From Malurus cyaneus samueli (lineage: Eukaryota > Chordata > Aves > Passeriformes > Maluridae), in NCBI GenBank assembly GCA_009741485.1, contig CM019214.1, positions 54,676,201 to 54,740,200 on the forward strand: 64,000 nt of DNA, in the 5' to 3' direction. The notes beneath the pieces are model-generated. The model saw nothing but the letters and a program-made list of their open reading frames with translations, searched no databases and was not told where the DNA came from. Within the stretch, counting starts at the first letter, position 1. Every line of letters starts with the position of its first letter. Positions 49,822 through 62,089 of this stretch are shown here, piece by piece. The position numbers were made by a program, and so were the translations under genes.

Positions 49822-52800
49822 CAAGCCAGTTTAGGAATTAACATGATTCTTGCCTCCATTTGTGGGTCAGAAGTCTCTTCCTTATTTTGTCCATCAATTA
49901 GTAAGAATGAAAGTTCTGTGGAGAAAATCCATTTGCTATTTTGTACAGTGTCCAGAACATAGTTTCATTTTTACCTCATCCTGTGGAAACATCATTGTAA
50001 ATAGCATCAAAATGGATACGTTAAGCAACCAGGATGGATCCAAGGCCAAAACTACTCTAAGTTGACCCAGATGTATCTTCCTAAGGAATAATCAGGTTTG
50101 TGTTGGCCTTAGGACACTTGTACTTACCTGAAACAAAGGGAGGCACCCTGTCAAATTTCCAGGAAATCCCTCTTGTGGAGGAGTGGCTGAGAGGGTGAAT
50201 TGGCACCCTTCACTTTATTGTTGTCCTAATATCCTACCTCTGTTCTATAGAATGATGTTCACCCATATGGCTTTATCTGTGTAAGAGGTAAATGTCAAAA
50301 ACTGCATCCTCTGCAGGAAACAGAGAGGCAGACATGTCCAGACGATTCAATCATTCTCATGTTGCATCTACTGTAGGATGCAACAAATTGCTTCTGCAGA
50401 CACCTAGCTCACTCTTCAAATCAGAAACCAATTTGACTGAAATTCCCTGTTTATCATTTTATTCTAGTGTTATTTTCTACCCAGAAGCTAATTTTTCTCC
50501 TGATCCCTACATTAGGATAAAAAAACATGCATTAAGTTAGACTTTTTTTTTTCATAATTTCTGTAAGTATTTGTTTTATGCTTAAATTTCAGTGGTTCTC
50601 TAATACAAAATCATGTTTATATCAGAGGAAAGTATTCGTACTTTCTAGTAAATGTTGATTTTGCTGACTTTTCTTATTGCCTGGGAAAATAATCATGTTT
50701 TTGCTAAATATCCGTAAAATTTGATCTTACACATACCTAGCAGTGTTTTAAAATTGGCTTGTGACAGATTATACTTCTAAAATAAACTTATCTGTCTTTT
50801 TTTACTGATCCACTTTCTACTTCCCAGACTTCATGGTGGGAAGCATCACCCTTCTCAGTCACCCCAATACTGACTAAAATTAGCAAGAAGCAGTTCTGAC
50901 CTATTGATTGCAAAAAGAAAACAAATTAAGATATATACTGTGTGCTAGGTGTTAGGGCTGGTAGCATTGATAATATAAGTGAGGAAATTAATTTTTAAGT
51001 TTAAAACCCAGCTTATGAAAGAAAAATAAAGACAAAAGTTCAGGCAGTAAAACAATAGGGACTACAGATCATTCCATTAAGTATGAGATAGAAAAGGGAG
51101 GTGAAAGAAGAGAAAGGGAGAACAGTAATAGGAAAACTAATAGAAAAGCAGATCCAATGTGCCCACATTGATTTTTGTGATTACTGTTTATTAAAATGCA
51201 GTGGATACAGATTATCTTTCTTTCAAATGCTCTGTATTTATTATTGCTTCATTTGCCTTGAAATGATAACTGCAGGCACTTAAATAAATGGATTCCAACA
51301 TTTTCTATTTTCATTCTACCTTTCTTGTCTGTGATAAGTACCCCTGTTGAAATGGCATTTTGAAACTTCTTTAAGCAATGTTTCGCTGTTAATCACAAGG
51401 CCTTTCTTCATATGTCTTTGGCATGCACTGTCTGCATTTTGTCTTATTCAAATGGTTGGAGAAGAGAATAAAAAAATTATTATACTTTCAGAAATAAATT
51501 TTATTTTGACTTTATTGTATGATTTATATTTTGGAGGTAGGCACTCTAAGATATGGCAGAATCACTGGCTGTGCCACAAACTTCCTAGGTGACATTTTAT
51601 TCAAGCTCAATCTAGTGAAGTTCCCAGGGCCTCTAGCAGGGAACACACATATCTGTGTTAAGGAGATGGATGTGTGTGTGTGTTCTCCCAAGGAGTCTTG
51701 GCATTTGCAAACAGTCCATTGGTAATGGTCCCTTACACTCAAAATGAAGTCACAAATTGTTTGTAGTGTGCTTGTTCTATTAGCCAAAATCTTGTCAAAA
51801 ATGCTCTGACATAGGAGCATTTCTAGGCACCGCTTTATTTACCAGTAGAGGTGTATCTTTAAGCTCTGTACACTGAATTTCTAAAACAACCATGATAGAG
51901 ATTGATATATATTAAAATTCTAAGACATTTTACTGAATGCCATTTATGTACTATGGCTTCCCTCCTTGCATTACACAATTGCATCTTCAGAAGGTTATGT
52001 GCATTCTAAAATGTCTGCCTGCAAACCAGAATCTTTACTTCGACCCATGTTTGTCTTGCAGCTCTCAGAGAAGTACTTCACTGCAGTCTCTGGGTATGGG
52101 ATAGAATTCCACATATTTATGCAGGCTCCTGGTCAGTTTTTATAGCCAGTGTTGAGCTCTGTATGACAAAAGACTTAATTACACACCAGCCAGTCAATTA
52201 AAAAGTTGCTTAGGTATGTCTATGAGTGGCATTAATGACAGAGATACTACCTATAGGATCAAGATTGTCTCTCTTGGGTAAGGAGGGTAGGCACTTATTC
52301 TTTACTCACATAAACTACAAATTTACAATCCAGCACCTGTGGTGTCAGAATTATTCTCTTCCATATGGAGAGCTGTTTTTTGTTTCAAGTGGTTATGGAA
52401 TACGGAATGCTGCTGTTGATTAACTACTTACAATTGGCCAATTGCTGGCATAAATCCACCATGAAAACCTTACAGTGAAATTCACCTCTTTCTAATTAAA
52501 ATTTCAATATTATTATCTTTTGCCAACAAGAGCTAAAATATTTTTTGCAGTTATGCCCTACTTCATAAGTTATTATGATCTGTATTTTTGCTATGTTTTT
52601 TACTTCGGATAAATATTTACTTAGATTTGCTTAAAACACTCTTTTACATCTTTATACGTCTAAGAGTGCTTTTCCTTACATGTTTCCACCTTAATGACTT
52701 AAATCTTTTAAGTCAGGAATGTAGTTAGACTACTTCTCTGAAGGTCTGAAAAGCACTAAGGAATGCCTGATGGATGCATCAGCTACCAAAGTTTGATATG

Positions 52801-52960
52801 TGAACTAAGATAGATCTCCAAAACAAACACAAAAGCCATTTGCATTAATTTCAGCAGGAACTGTCATGCTTACAAACTTTTCATGGCAGCAACTTTGAAT
52901 TCTGTTGAAATGGTAATTTCATAATTCTCAGAGATGGTACACACATTACTCAAAAAAAGC

Positions 52961-52986
52961 ATAAAGACGCTGTGCAGTGTCTTTAT
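52961..52986. repeat. Near-perfect 26-bp inverted repeat overlapping AATAAA
   Basis: ATAAAGAC (52961-52968) pairs with GTCTTTAT (52979-52986). The inner CTG/CAG also pair, leaving one G/T position and a 2-nt loop. On the minus strand the right arm overlaps AATAAA (52987-52982). Confidence 0.85.
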
Positions 52987-52987
52987 T
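52982..52987 (-). promoter_or_regulatory. Possible polyadenylation signal (minus strand)
   Basis: AATAAA on the minus strand is followed within about 35 nt by T-rich (GCTTTTTTTGAG) and TG-rich (TGTGTGTACC) sequence, the usual layout of a vertebrate cleavage site. AATAAA alone is common in AT-rich DNA. The downstream T/TG-rich elements are what single this one out. Confidence 0.3.
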
Positions 52988-53183
52988 AGACAGAAGTAGT
53001 TGCTTGGTGCTACTGAATAGTTTGCCCTCTTTCATATAAGAAGGAAAGGAAAGCAAAAGCACACAGAATCCACAAAGGAATAAGGAACACAGTTATGGTG
53101 CAGACCTTCTGAGTGCTCTTTCTGCTCATGGAGTACATGCCATCTCCTATTCTGCCAATTGTCTAAAGCAATGCCAGTCTCAC

Positions 53184-53348
53184 TGAATTCCAGCTCTGAT
53201 GATTCTGCCTTCTGCTTCCTGCATAGAAAAAGTCATGTGAGCTTGGGCTTTTTTCCTACATTTTTCCAGCAGTTCAGGGCAGTCTTGATCAACAATGTTC
53301 AAAACTGAAGTGCTCAATTCACAGGACAGCCTGACTAGATCAATAGTG
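53184..53348 (-). other. Candidate exon, unassigned
   Basis: On the minus strand, CCTTGTCTTGTTTTATTTAG (a good pyrimidine-rich acceptor) precedes a 165-nt open segment that ends at a donor-like CA|GTGAGA. The frame reads, in part, VDQDCPELLEKCRKKAQAHM, then SMQEAEGRIIRAG, and is not a family I know. A stop codon (TGA) lies directly across the donor, so if the donor is not used the frame ends here. No homology supports it. Confidence 0.2.
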
Positions 53349-54064
53349 CTAAATAAAACAAGACAAGGGACCAATACCTATCCCAGCAGGCAAACAGACT
53401 GAAGACTCTTGTAACTATAGTACTTAGGATGAGCAAATGTGCTGTGTCCACACCATGGAGCACTCTGTTCTGGAGTTCCTCTGTACCTGCTGTGGTGTTT
53501 CTATCGGTCTGACACTGTTCCAGGTGTTTTGTATGTCTTGACAGCTTAAACTGTTCTAAGCAGTGCAAGGGCTTTGCTGCAGCTCAGTGAAGTGGCTCAT
53601 GTTCCCAGAGTAGGAAACTGTACAAGCTCCGTTATGTTCTGTTGGATGGGTCACGAGGGCATTGCTGAGGGTGCAAAGTTCCCTGGGTATAAAGCTGAAG
53701 AACAATTGTGGCTGGAGAGAGCCTCATATGACATAGACTTACCCTGGGACAGCCTTTTGAGAGATAACCCTAAGATTGCATCTTCCTTGATCTCTGCTTG
53801 GGTATTATTTTGAGGGGAGCTTGTTGGAGCAGCCTGGAATAGAGGCAGAGAGGGAGCCAACAGCTAAACAACGAAGGCACAGAGCAGGCTGACATTGTTC
53901 AAGTTTTGTCCTAGAGCTGTTTTATTTAGAAAGTTGGCCATACATCTTAGACTGCAAATGTAGGGTCAGTCATAGGACCAAGGTAGTGTTTTTTGTCAAA
54001 AATTCCTCAGTGAAGGTCTGCATCTGAACTCCAAAACTTGGCTGAGGAGAAGGATGAAGCTTAT

Positions 54065-54319
54065 TCACCTGCCAGCATGTACCCAGGTCTGTTTCTGTTC
54101 TGTGAATGAGGTGCTGGTGCTGATCACAGTGCAGAGGTCCTCACTGTCTTCTGTCAGTCCTTGCATCGATGTTACATCATTAATGTCAGGCAGGTCCTTC
54201 CCAGGAGGTCTGACATCATGTAAAATACTGTGGAGGTATGCAGAATGCCTGTGGTTAGTCATAGAGCAAAGATGATCTTGCCACATCAGAATTACAGGAG
54301 GAGTGAGCAACACAGGCAT
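54065..54319 (-). other. 84-codon open frame, unassigned
   Basis: An open frame whose translation looks non-random to the eye, for example HSAYLHSILHDVRPPGKDLP and SEDLCTVISTSTSFTEQKQ. An acceptor-like CTCCTTTTTCTCTTCCCAG lies 70 nt upstream on the same strand (AG at 54391-54390), but the frame has a TGA between the two. It could be a fragment of a gene or retrocopy, or chance. I cannot name it. Confidence 0.2.
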
Positions 54320-55080
54320 GTGAAGTGCAGGTCTGAGGGAATGTCATGTCTTCAATATGGAGACAAGGACCATTCCCTCTCATATATAACTGGGAAGAGA
54401 AAAAGGAGTATTGCATAAAGTTCATAAAGTCTGATACATATTTGTCAGCTTCACTGGCTGCATTAGGCCTGCATTCCCCTACATAACTTCCAGGAAAGTG
54501 AGAGTAGAGAAATACACCACAGCAAAGTATTTCTTTGAATTAAAAACGTCTTACGGAAGTTCTGTTATGTTTTGTGGTTTTTTGTTCCAATAGAAATCCT
54601 GCCAATCTACTCTGCCCAAGTACTTCTGTAAAAAGGTAAAAAATATCAAGAAAACAAATGAAACAGAGGAAATAGCCATTAACTCAAAAATGTCATTGTA
54701 TTTAATACAGTTTTTTGTGCTGGTTATAAAACCAACATAAAAAATCAAACCTACTCAAGCTGCTCCCTTCCCCCTGCCCCACCCCTTCCAATAATGGAGG
54801 AACACTAGGAGAGATTAAAAACTGATATAACAAAGTACTGAAAATTGTAATAATCACAATAATACTAACAACAAAAGTTATGCTTAAGAGAGAGGGTCAT
54901 TTATGCACTAAAGTATTTTCACCAGCGAACGAACAAAAACACTTCCCAATATGGTGAATGGGAGTTTCTGTGATTTAATGCCCTCCCCCCTTCCAGTCCA
55001 AAAATCCAAGAAGGAAATAGGGCAAGCAAAAGCCTTTGGAAGTGATATTATCTCTGTTGCGCCGTGCCAGTGCCTCATAC

Positions 55081-55136
55081 CTCTCTCTCTCCCCTTTTTC
55101 CTCGGGCAGCATCTCAGGCTCGCTGTCACCATCTTT
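55081..55136 (-). other. Candidate small exon, unassigned
   Basis: On the minus strand, TGTTGGTTGGTGCAG precedes a 56-nt segment ending AGAG|GTATGA. Its open frame reads KDGDSEPEMLPEEKGERE, an acidic, hydrophilic peptide of the kind found in cytoplasmic linkers. The local base composition (several CpG in 55057-55123) differs from the AT-rich surroundings. The frame remains open across the donor and is part of a 152-codon frame (54975-55433) whose upstream part is lysine-rich low complexity. No family is recognised. Confidence 0.25.
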
Positions 55137-58100
55137 CTGCACCAACCAACAGCAGACATGGCTTGGAGTAATGGAAAAAGGAACCACCAGTGGAGGAGAG
55201 GGACTAGGAAAGAAGAGGGACTGGATCTGCCAGGCTGACCTGAGGCCTTCTTCCTGGACACCAAGACAAAGAAAAAAGGCAAACTTTCCTTTTCTGGCCC
55301 CAGCTTTTTTTCCTGCTGAAATCACTCCTCCCCTGTAGTGATGTGAGTGGTATAGAAAAGACTCCACCCCCTTCTTTTTGTGACCAGGAAACTTTTTCAT
55401 TGATTTGGGGGATGGCTTTTTTTTCTTTTTCATTCTGGGTTTTTTTCCCCTTTAAAATTACTTTTGTGTTTGGACCTTCTGTCACAAATTACATGTTTTA
55501 GATACAGTTGGGTGTCTTTTTAAACAACAGAAATCTTTTCCACAACTCTCAGTTACTTGGGTCTTCTCTAACACCAAGTAATTTGTCTTCTGTTAAGCAC
55601 AAGCCTACTTTTGCAAGAAGCACTTGAAAGCAGACCAAAACCCACAGCGTACACCAGAAAAGCTTTCCATGGTGTTTGCTGTAAGCAGATCCAATAGTAT
55701 GCAAACACCTGAACCTCATTTTGAAGATCTCAAAGGTCATTTAAATGAATTGAACAATTAAGGTATTTTTATGAGTTTGATTACATCTCTCTTGTGTACG
55801 TTTTTGAGGACTTAAGAAGGGGATCATAAAATATTGCTTCAAAGATAATTCCCTGGCAATTCTGGGAATGTCATCATAGCATTTACAACAAATCTGTAAT
55901 GGAGAAGAAGAAAAATGACACCATAAGTAACTTGAACATAAATTTAATTTAAAACTTGTAGTTTATGAGTTCTTCAACCGCACAGCTGAATGGTCAAAAA
56001 GAAAGAATTAATCCTTATCTAATCCTTATCGGTATTTTTCCTGTGTTTGTGTTCCTGTGTGTAAGTTCCTTGGGGCAGGGAATGTTTGTGTATTGTCTAG
56101 CATTGTAATAATTTAGTCTGGATTTACAGCATTTGGGTAATGTCTTAAAACAAAAATAATAAACATAGTCTTACTTTGATGTAGATACACAGAGACCACT
56201 GCTATTTTGCTAAGTTTTTCCAACTTGGGTTGGCTACAATCTTCTGCTACTTTCAGTAATGTCACAAAATAGGAACAAATGTGGGAATGGCAATGGGAAA
56301 GCTTTGAAAATTTGTGTGTATAATATTAAGTACCTGTAGTCGCCACTGAAGGACTCAAATATTTGATGCATAGCATAGCAAAACACTTTACATTACCTAA
56401 TCCAGAGGGAGCAAGGAGTTAACCAGAGTTTAATTTCCCACACTGCATCCCTCAGGTAAATGACAGAAGAGTCTGATCATAGGCAGATGAGAAAACATGT
56501 TTTGGAATTAGTGTTCTCCTGTCAGCTATCCTACATATCTTAAAATAAAAATGCATTTTCTATGTATTTTTTACTAATAATGACTTCTGAACTATAGCCT
56601 TGTATGAATGAGAACACCTCAAGAGCATTTCTCTGTTTTCCCTTAAGTCAATGTGCCACGTGCACATAGAAGCATCAAAATCTTGTAATTTTTCATTTTG
56701 AGAACTATGTTATGAATGGAAAAATATATCTAAGTAGCTCAGTTTTCTCAGCACTGATTGCTCCTTCCCTCCTGGTTGTAATGAGGATTGCTTTTGATGA
56801 TTATTAGGATGGCGTTTTGCTATTGCCAAGGCACTGGCATGAACACTTTCATGCTTTCATGAACTCTTTTTTATTGGGTCGTTGACAGCAGGATTACACT
56901 GATTAAATATATCTGTTCAAAGTAGGTCAGATGAATCCTGCCCTAAATGTGGAGACATTTTCACTGTGAGTACAAAGGATCCTGGGGTGGCTGTTAACAC
57001 TGAAATAAAATCACATGAATCCCAACTTTCCTGTCTTTTGAAGAAGAGAAGAAACACCAATGAATTTTTCCATTTTACTGCAGAATAGTAATTTTTTATT
57101 AAAATATTCTTCTCCATTAAAAGCGTATCCGCAGATCCCAAATATGTTGCAATTTATGCTTTTAAAGTAGTACTACACCAAAGTGTCCTGAAAACATTCT
57201 GTAACTACATGGGAAGACAGCACATGGTCATGAGTTTACTGTCACATCTCCTCTTATATTACTGACTGGCATGTTCTTCATAGAGACGGAAGTGTTAGCA
57301 CAGGAGTTATCATGTGCTTCTGCTTCATTTCTAAATTATATTTTTCCAATATATTCAAGATATTACTGCAGTTTCCAGGAAATTTCCTTGTCCCTAAAAC
57401 AGAACACCCAAAGTGAAACCCATGACCCAAAGAGGCCATTTGTTTGTTGTAAATTACAGTCTGAGTTGCAGTCTTGTGCTCCATGAGACCTATTTTCTTC
57501 TTACTGGCCCAGCACATACTGAGTACCTACTATATGGGTTAGGACCTCATGTCAGAAGCAAAAGGAGTTCTGAGATCTGACTCGAAGAATACTTATGTAT
57601 TTCACAGAGAAACTCTGCTTTCTTGATTTATCTGGAAATGTCTTCACTCAACAAAGATTAAAACTCCTAGAGATGACTTTTTAGTCTTATTCCTTGGTAA
57701 TTGATGGAAAGTTTGAAGACCAAACTGGATTAAGAGCTGAAGAAATGTGTTTTAAGCCTTTGTCTACATATGAGAGGAACATCAGANAGTCCTCATTAGT
57801 TGTGAGAGTTATTCTGGTCTTGGGCAGACTCTATCAACTACAATACTTAGTTTGAACAAATATTCAAAAGTATTAGCTTTTACCTAATTTGCTATAGAAA
57901 TATACATTTGCATTGAAGTCCTGAGAACAATGTGTTCCAAGATTTGCTTTAGTGCTTAGGCCAGGCAAACAGGTTTGAGTGGACTATAAAGCTAAAATAT
58001 TCTACCTATTATAGAGGAGGATTAGGCTGTCTGAAATTAAAGCAGGATATTATAATTTAGTGGTCCTAATATTACAGAACTCTTTCATATACTAGTTGCT

Positions 58101-59954
58101 CCCTTCATGTTATGTTAGATCTCTCATTGGATGGATGGAATTCATAGTTCTGTAAATTTCTAGAACTTTGTACAGACTTCAAAAATAATGAAAAGGGCTG
58201 TTTTATTTCTCCTGAGGTGGTACTTAGGAGTTTAGGATGGTTTAGGTTGGTTGTTGGTTGGTTGGTTGTTGACTGATGGGTTTTCTATCTTTTGCCATCA
58301 CCTGCAGAAATTAAATATTATTAACTGAAACACTAAGTTAGCATATGTCTTCTAAAATGCATAGTATTTTACATATCTATTAATTTAAATATTATTTCCT
58401 ACACAGGATCTATCCTAGCACAGGTCTGGCTGGTTTTGCTTGGGTTTATTTTTTCCATACCTCTCTCTATTGAAAGAATTTTCCCTATTTTATTCTTTAA
58501 TTTTGTCCTTTTCAAAAACTGATCAATCAGCTGATGCCTTCTGGATGTCATTATGTTTCCAATGGATCTTTTTTTCACATAATCCCAACTTCTTAAAAAT
58601 ACATAAAATACTAACAACATTTCATTTAGCATCCACTTTGAGTAGACTTTAACAAACTTTTGTAATCAATAGAGCTTTGTCTCATGGTAAGATAGTAGGA
58701 AACTTTGAGATAAAATAGGTGAGGTTAGCAAATATGCCATAAAACATGGTAAACAAAATTGAACAGCAAAATTTAAAACCCAAATAGAAACCTCCAACTG
58801 TGTCAATGTAAAAAGACCCTACTTGTCATTTCTGTATTTTCACAGGGCAGACTTCAGGTTAAAAGTATTTTGCACTCCTCTAGCCCTGGAAATGAATCAC
58901 ATAAGTTTTTCCATCAGACTGTGTATAAATGAGCTTTTGTTTATTGTATATTATCATTTACAAAACAGTTGCTCTAAATGATGCTTTTGATAGCTTTGCA
59001 CTGGAGAACTGTATGGAAGGGGAAATATTTTATCTGCCTCTCACTGGTTTTCTGTAAATATCTGCACTGTTTACATATGTACACAGTGTGGTCACAAGAT
59101 CCATTGTAGCTGCAAGATTGGGCTGGATTATGAGGCTCCCTGGCAAGTCTCTACTGGTCATGATATACACTGGAGTCAATTACCCCACTGATAGAATATG
59201 CAAACTACAGTGAGGTCCAAAGGAGAGATAAGGAAAGAGAAAATGGTCTTGGCAGTCAGTCTTTTGGTGTTGTGGAAAGAAATAAAGAAGAAGATGCTGG
59301 AGGATGGGTAGCTAGTGAGGAACTGAAGGAGGTTTCTGAAAATCTCACATTTCGTCAAAGCCACAGAAAGGACAATTAATTTCAGATGGTATGCAGGTCC
59401 TCAAAGGGATGAGAGTGGACTTTTCATTTCCTGCTTGGGTGACAGAAGAAACATCAAATTAATAACTGAATAGAGAAGCATCAATGTGGTTCAAGTCAGC
59501 ATGTAATGAATAAATAAAAATGATGACCACAAACATCAAGAAAATACTTTTTTCAGCTGTTTATGTGTGGATTGGATGTAATGAGCTAGAAGAACTGGAA
59601 ATTCTCATTGAAAAGAACAAATTTTACATAAGTGAAAGAGATGAAATCTAATGGGGTGATTCATATAATTGGAATACTGAAAGTACCTCTTAAAACCTGC
59701 TTGGGAGGGACGGAGTAGATATAGGGGAGATGCTGTGAAGGAATTGTTGGAATCCCAGAATCAAAAGATAATGAACATGAGAGGCAAGTCTGTTCTCTGA
59801 AGTCTGCGACTGAAAGGTGCACAAATATCTGTCTTCTGGGCTTTTCTGTGGTGTACGTTGGGGGTGGGAGAAAGAATTGGGGGTGGGGAAAAGTAAGATC
59901 AATGTGGAGAATTTCAGTTTTGAAATTTGAATAAAAGGGATTCAAACACTGCAA
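55137..59954. other. Unique sequence
   Basis: No gene is recognised. 55137-55480 is GC-richer than its surroundings and open in several frames on both strands. One ambiguous base (N) is at 57787, and a (TTGG)n tract at 58245-58270. 58905-59060 has the texture of a conserved non-coding element (see findings). Confidence 0.55.
58245..58270 (+). repeat. (TTGG)n low-complexity tract
   Basis: Interrupted TTGG units (GGTTGGTTGTTGGTTGGTTG). Confidence 0.85.
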
Positions 59955-60121
59955 CAAGGTGATCAGAAAGCTTGTGGAATCTCCATCTTCACAGATGTTT
60001 AAAATCCAAGTGGCACGGCCCTGGGAAGCCTGCTCTTGGTGATGCTACTTTCACCAGGCTGATTGGATGAAGTGATCTTAACATAGGCCTTCTGACCTCA
60101 AATACCATGAGTTTCTGTGAA
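59955..60121 (+). mobile_element. CR1 LINE 3' end fragment
   Basis: GCTTGTGGAATCTCCATCTT (59970) matches the last codons of the CR1 pol frame (VVESPSL-type). It is followed by GGCACGGCCCTGGGAAGCCT (60012), GGATGAAGTGATCTTAAC and CCTTCTGACCTCAAATACCA, and it ends in a worn octamer tail (GAGTTTCTGTGA). About 165 bp remain, and divergence is higher than in the 6.15-7.11 kb copy. Confidence 0.85.
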
Positions 60122-62089
60122 AATCAATGAATTCCAGAGCTCAGAATTACTAATAATGTGGTAGAAATGACAGAATGGATCTTGTACGGGATAACTAAGA
60201 AAGCAATGAGATGCAACTTCAAACTTGGGAAACAGTACATTAAATGAAAATGCGGCTGCATTCTTGATAGATATGGGAAAGTATCAAATATCACTTTACA
60301 TGTATACCTCAGTTACAGTTCTGTTTAAAGAGGATGAGTTAATCATGGTACAAAATACAAAGCAGGCTTGCAATTAGTAGAAAGGACTCCTGAAAAACTT
60401 AAAGGACAATGATGGGAAAAAAATTCCAGATGTTTTAAAATTATGCTTTATGATCTTATGGATTATAGGATGGTGTTTTTTGGCAATAACATGAGGATGG
60501 TCCCCAAGAATTTTGGGATTTAAATGCATAATTTCTAAAGAAATATGGTACGAAACACTCTATAACAAGGAGAAAGGTAATTTCACTTTGGATATGGGAA
60601 TGATGAGTAAAAACTTCTTAATTATGGAATGGTTTGTGAATTTCTTATTTTGACTTAAGCTTGCTTATTGCTGCTTATTGTGGGTAGGCTTTTTTGCATA
60701 CATGCAGGTGAGCAAGGAAAAGGATAATATGTATGTTTAGATATTGGAAAAATTATTTTCACAAATTTGAGGATGCTTAATTGGAAGATGCCATGGAAAC
60801 AGAGATTAATTCATTATGATTAAGTATTATTTAGTATTTTTAAACAATATAAGACTATAATTTATTAGAATATTAAAATATTTTATTTCTACTGTGAAGG
60901 CAGAATAATTTTGGCTAATTTTAGCCAGAAAGGTGAAAAAAGTGGGTAATAGACTATAAATAATAAAAAAAAAAAAATTGTGAAATGTGGACATTTATGC
61001 AGGAAACTAAGAAGCAAACCATTTTATAACAAAAATTTTTATAATAAATTTTTTATAAAAATATTGTTTTTATTGCTACACAGAGATCATGAAATTGATA
61101 AAAATAATGAAAAAAAAACCCTACAAAAGTCCTAAAAGCTGGACATCCAGTTTCACACCTTCGGGAATGACAGCTAGAAAGAAGAGCAAATCTACAAGCA
61201 CAAGGAATTTCTTAATCACAGTCACTTTAATCATAAAAGATCCTTTGAGAAAAAACATTCTTTTCAGAAGAGCTGATGTCCATCACTCTGACTTTACACT
61301 TTCTGTAAATTTTGCAGAAATTCCAGACTGGGATGAGATGCTTTGACACTTGCATATCCTGCTTCCAAGCAACAAAAGATTGAGGTGATCTCAGCCCTCA
61401 TCAAGAAACCCTGGCCTCCCTGATGCCATAGGAGCTAAATATTTTTCTTACTGCAATCATTCTAATTTACAAAGAATGTACACAGAAGTTCCATTACTCC
61501 AAACATAGTACAGTTAAACAACAGGAGAGCATTTCCTTTCTCACAGTTCTATGCCAGCTCTCCAGACAGAATATCACTCAAAAAGCTCTCACTGTTTCAT
61601 TTCTGTCATGACTACATGGTTTTCCCCTGTTTTCATTCCTCTTGGTACTATTTTTTTGCTTGTTTTCTGACTCTTTCTCTCTTGCAGATGCAGTACTACA
61701 TGCAAATCAGATACATCTCCCTGCATTTTTATTCAGTGTAATCATGGGGTGAAAACTACTGTTTCATGAATCGCAAAGAGGAGGATGTTTAATTGTTTTC
61801 CTGAGTTTCTCCATATGGAAACGTTTATCACCTTTGACCTCAAGTAACTCTATGGTTACCCATGTGTCAATAATACTTGGTTAAGGTATCCTAAATTCAC
61901 ATAAATTGCAAGATGAATAAGCAGACACTCAATACATTAAGAACTGGCTAGCACATCACTCACAGATGTGGGGCTTTTTCAGTAAGAGTTGAATGTTTTC
62001 AAATATGGGTCATAAAAACTAGGAATTAAAAGATGCTATTCAACATTTCCATATGACTTAGTAAATATCAAAACATTGTTGATATCTCA
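60122..62089. other. Unique AT-rich sequence
   Basis: No gene is seen. 60960-61080 is extremely AT-rich with self-complementary TTTTTATAA-type runs. An 85-codon frame at 61089-61346 (+) is basic in its first half and unrecognised. Confidence 0.6.

Larger units (their letters stand above)
45891..52960. other. Unique AT-rich sequence
   Basis: About 7 kb with no recognised gene. Small features include an 8-bp-arm hairpin at 47375-47393, an A-run at 47808-47821, an alternating purine-pyrimidine tract at 48009-48046 and a (TAAA)n tract at 49794-49821. Open frames are under 100 codons and unrecognised. Confidence 0.62.

Noticed and set aside
54975..55433. 152-codon minus-strand open frame as a complete gene
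   Set aside because: It starts in AAAAAG low complexity and has no recognisable domain. Only the short 55081-55136 segment inside it was kept, as a weak exon candidate.
61010..61080. AT-rich stretch as a replication origin or matrix attachment site
   Set aside because: Only base composition supports it, and such stretches are common in AT-rich bird intergenic DNA.
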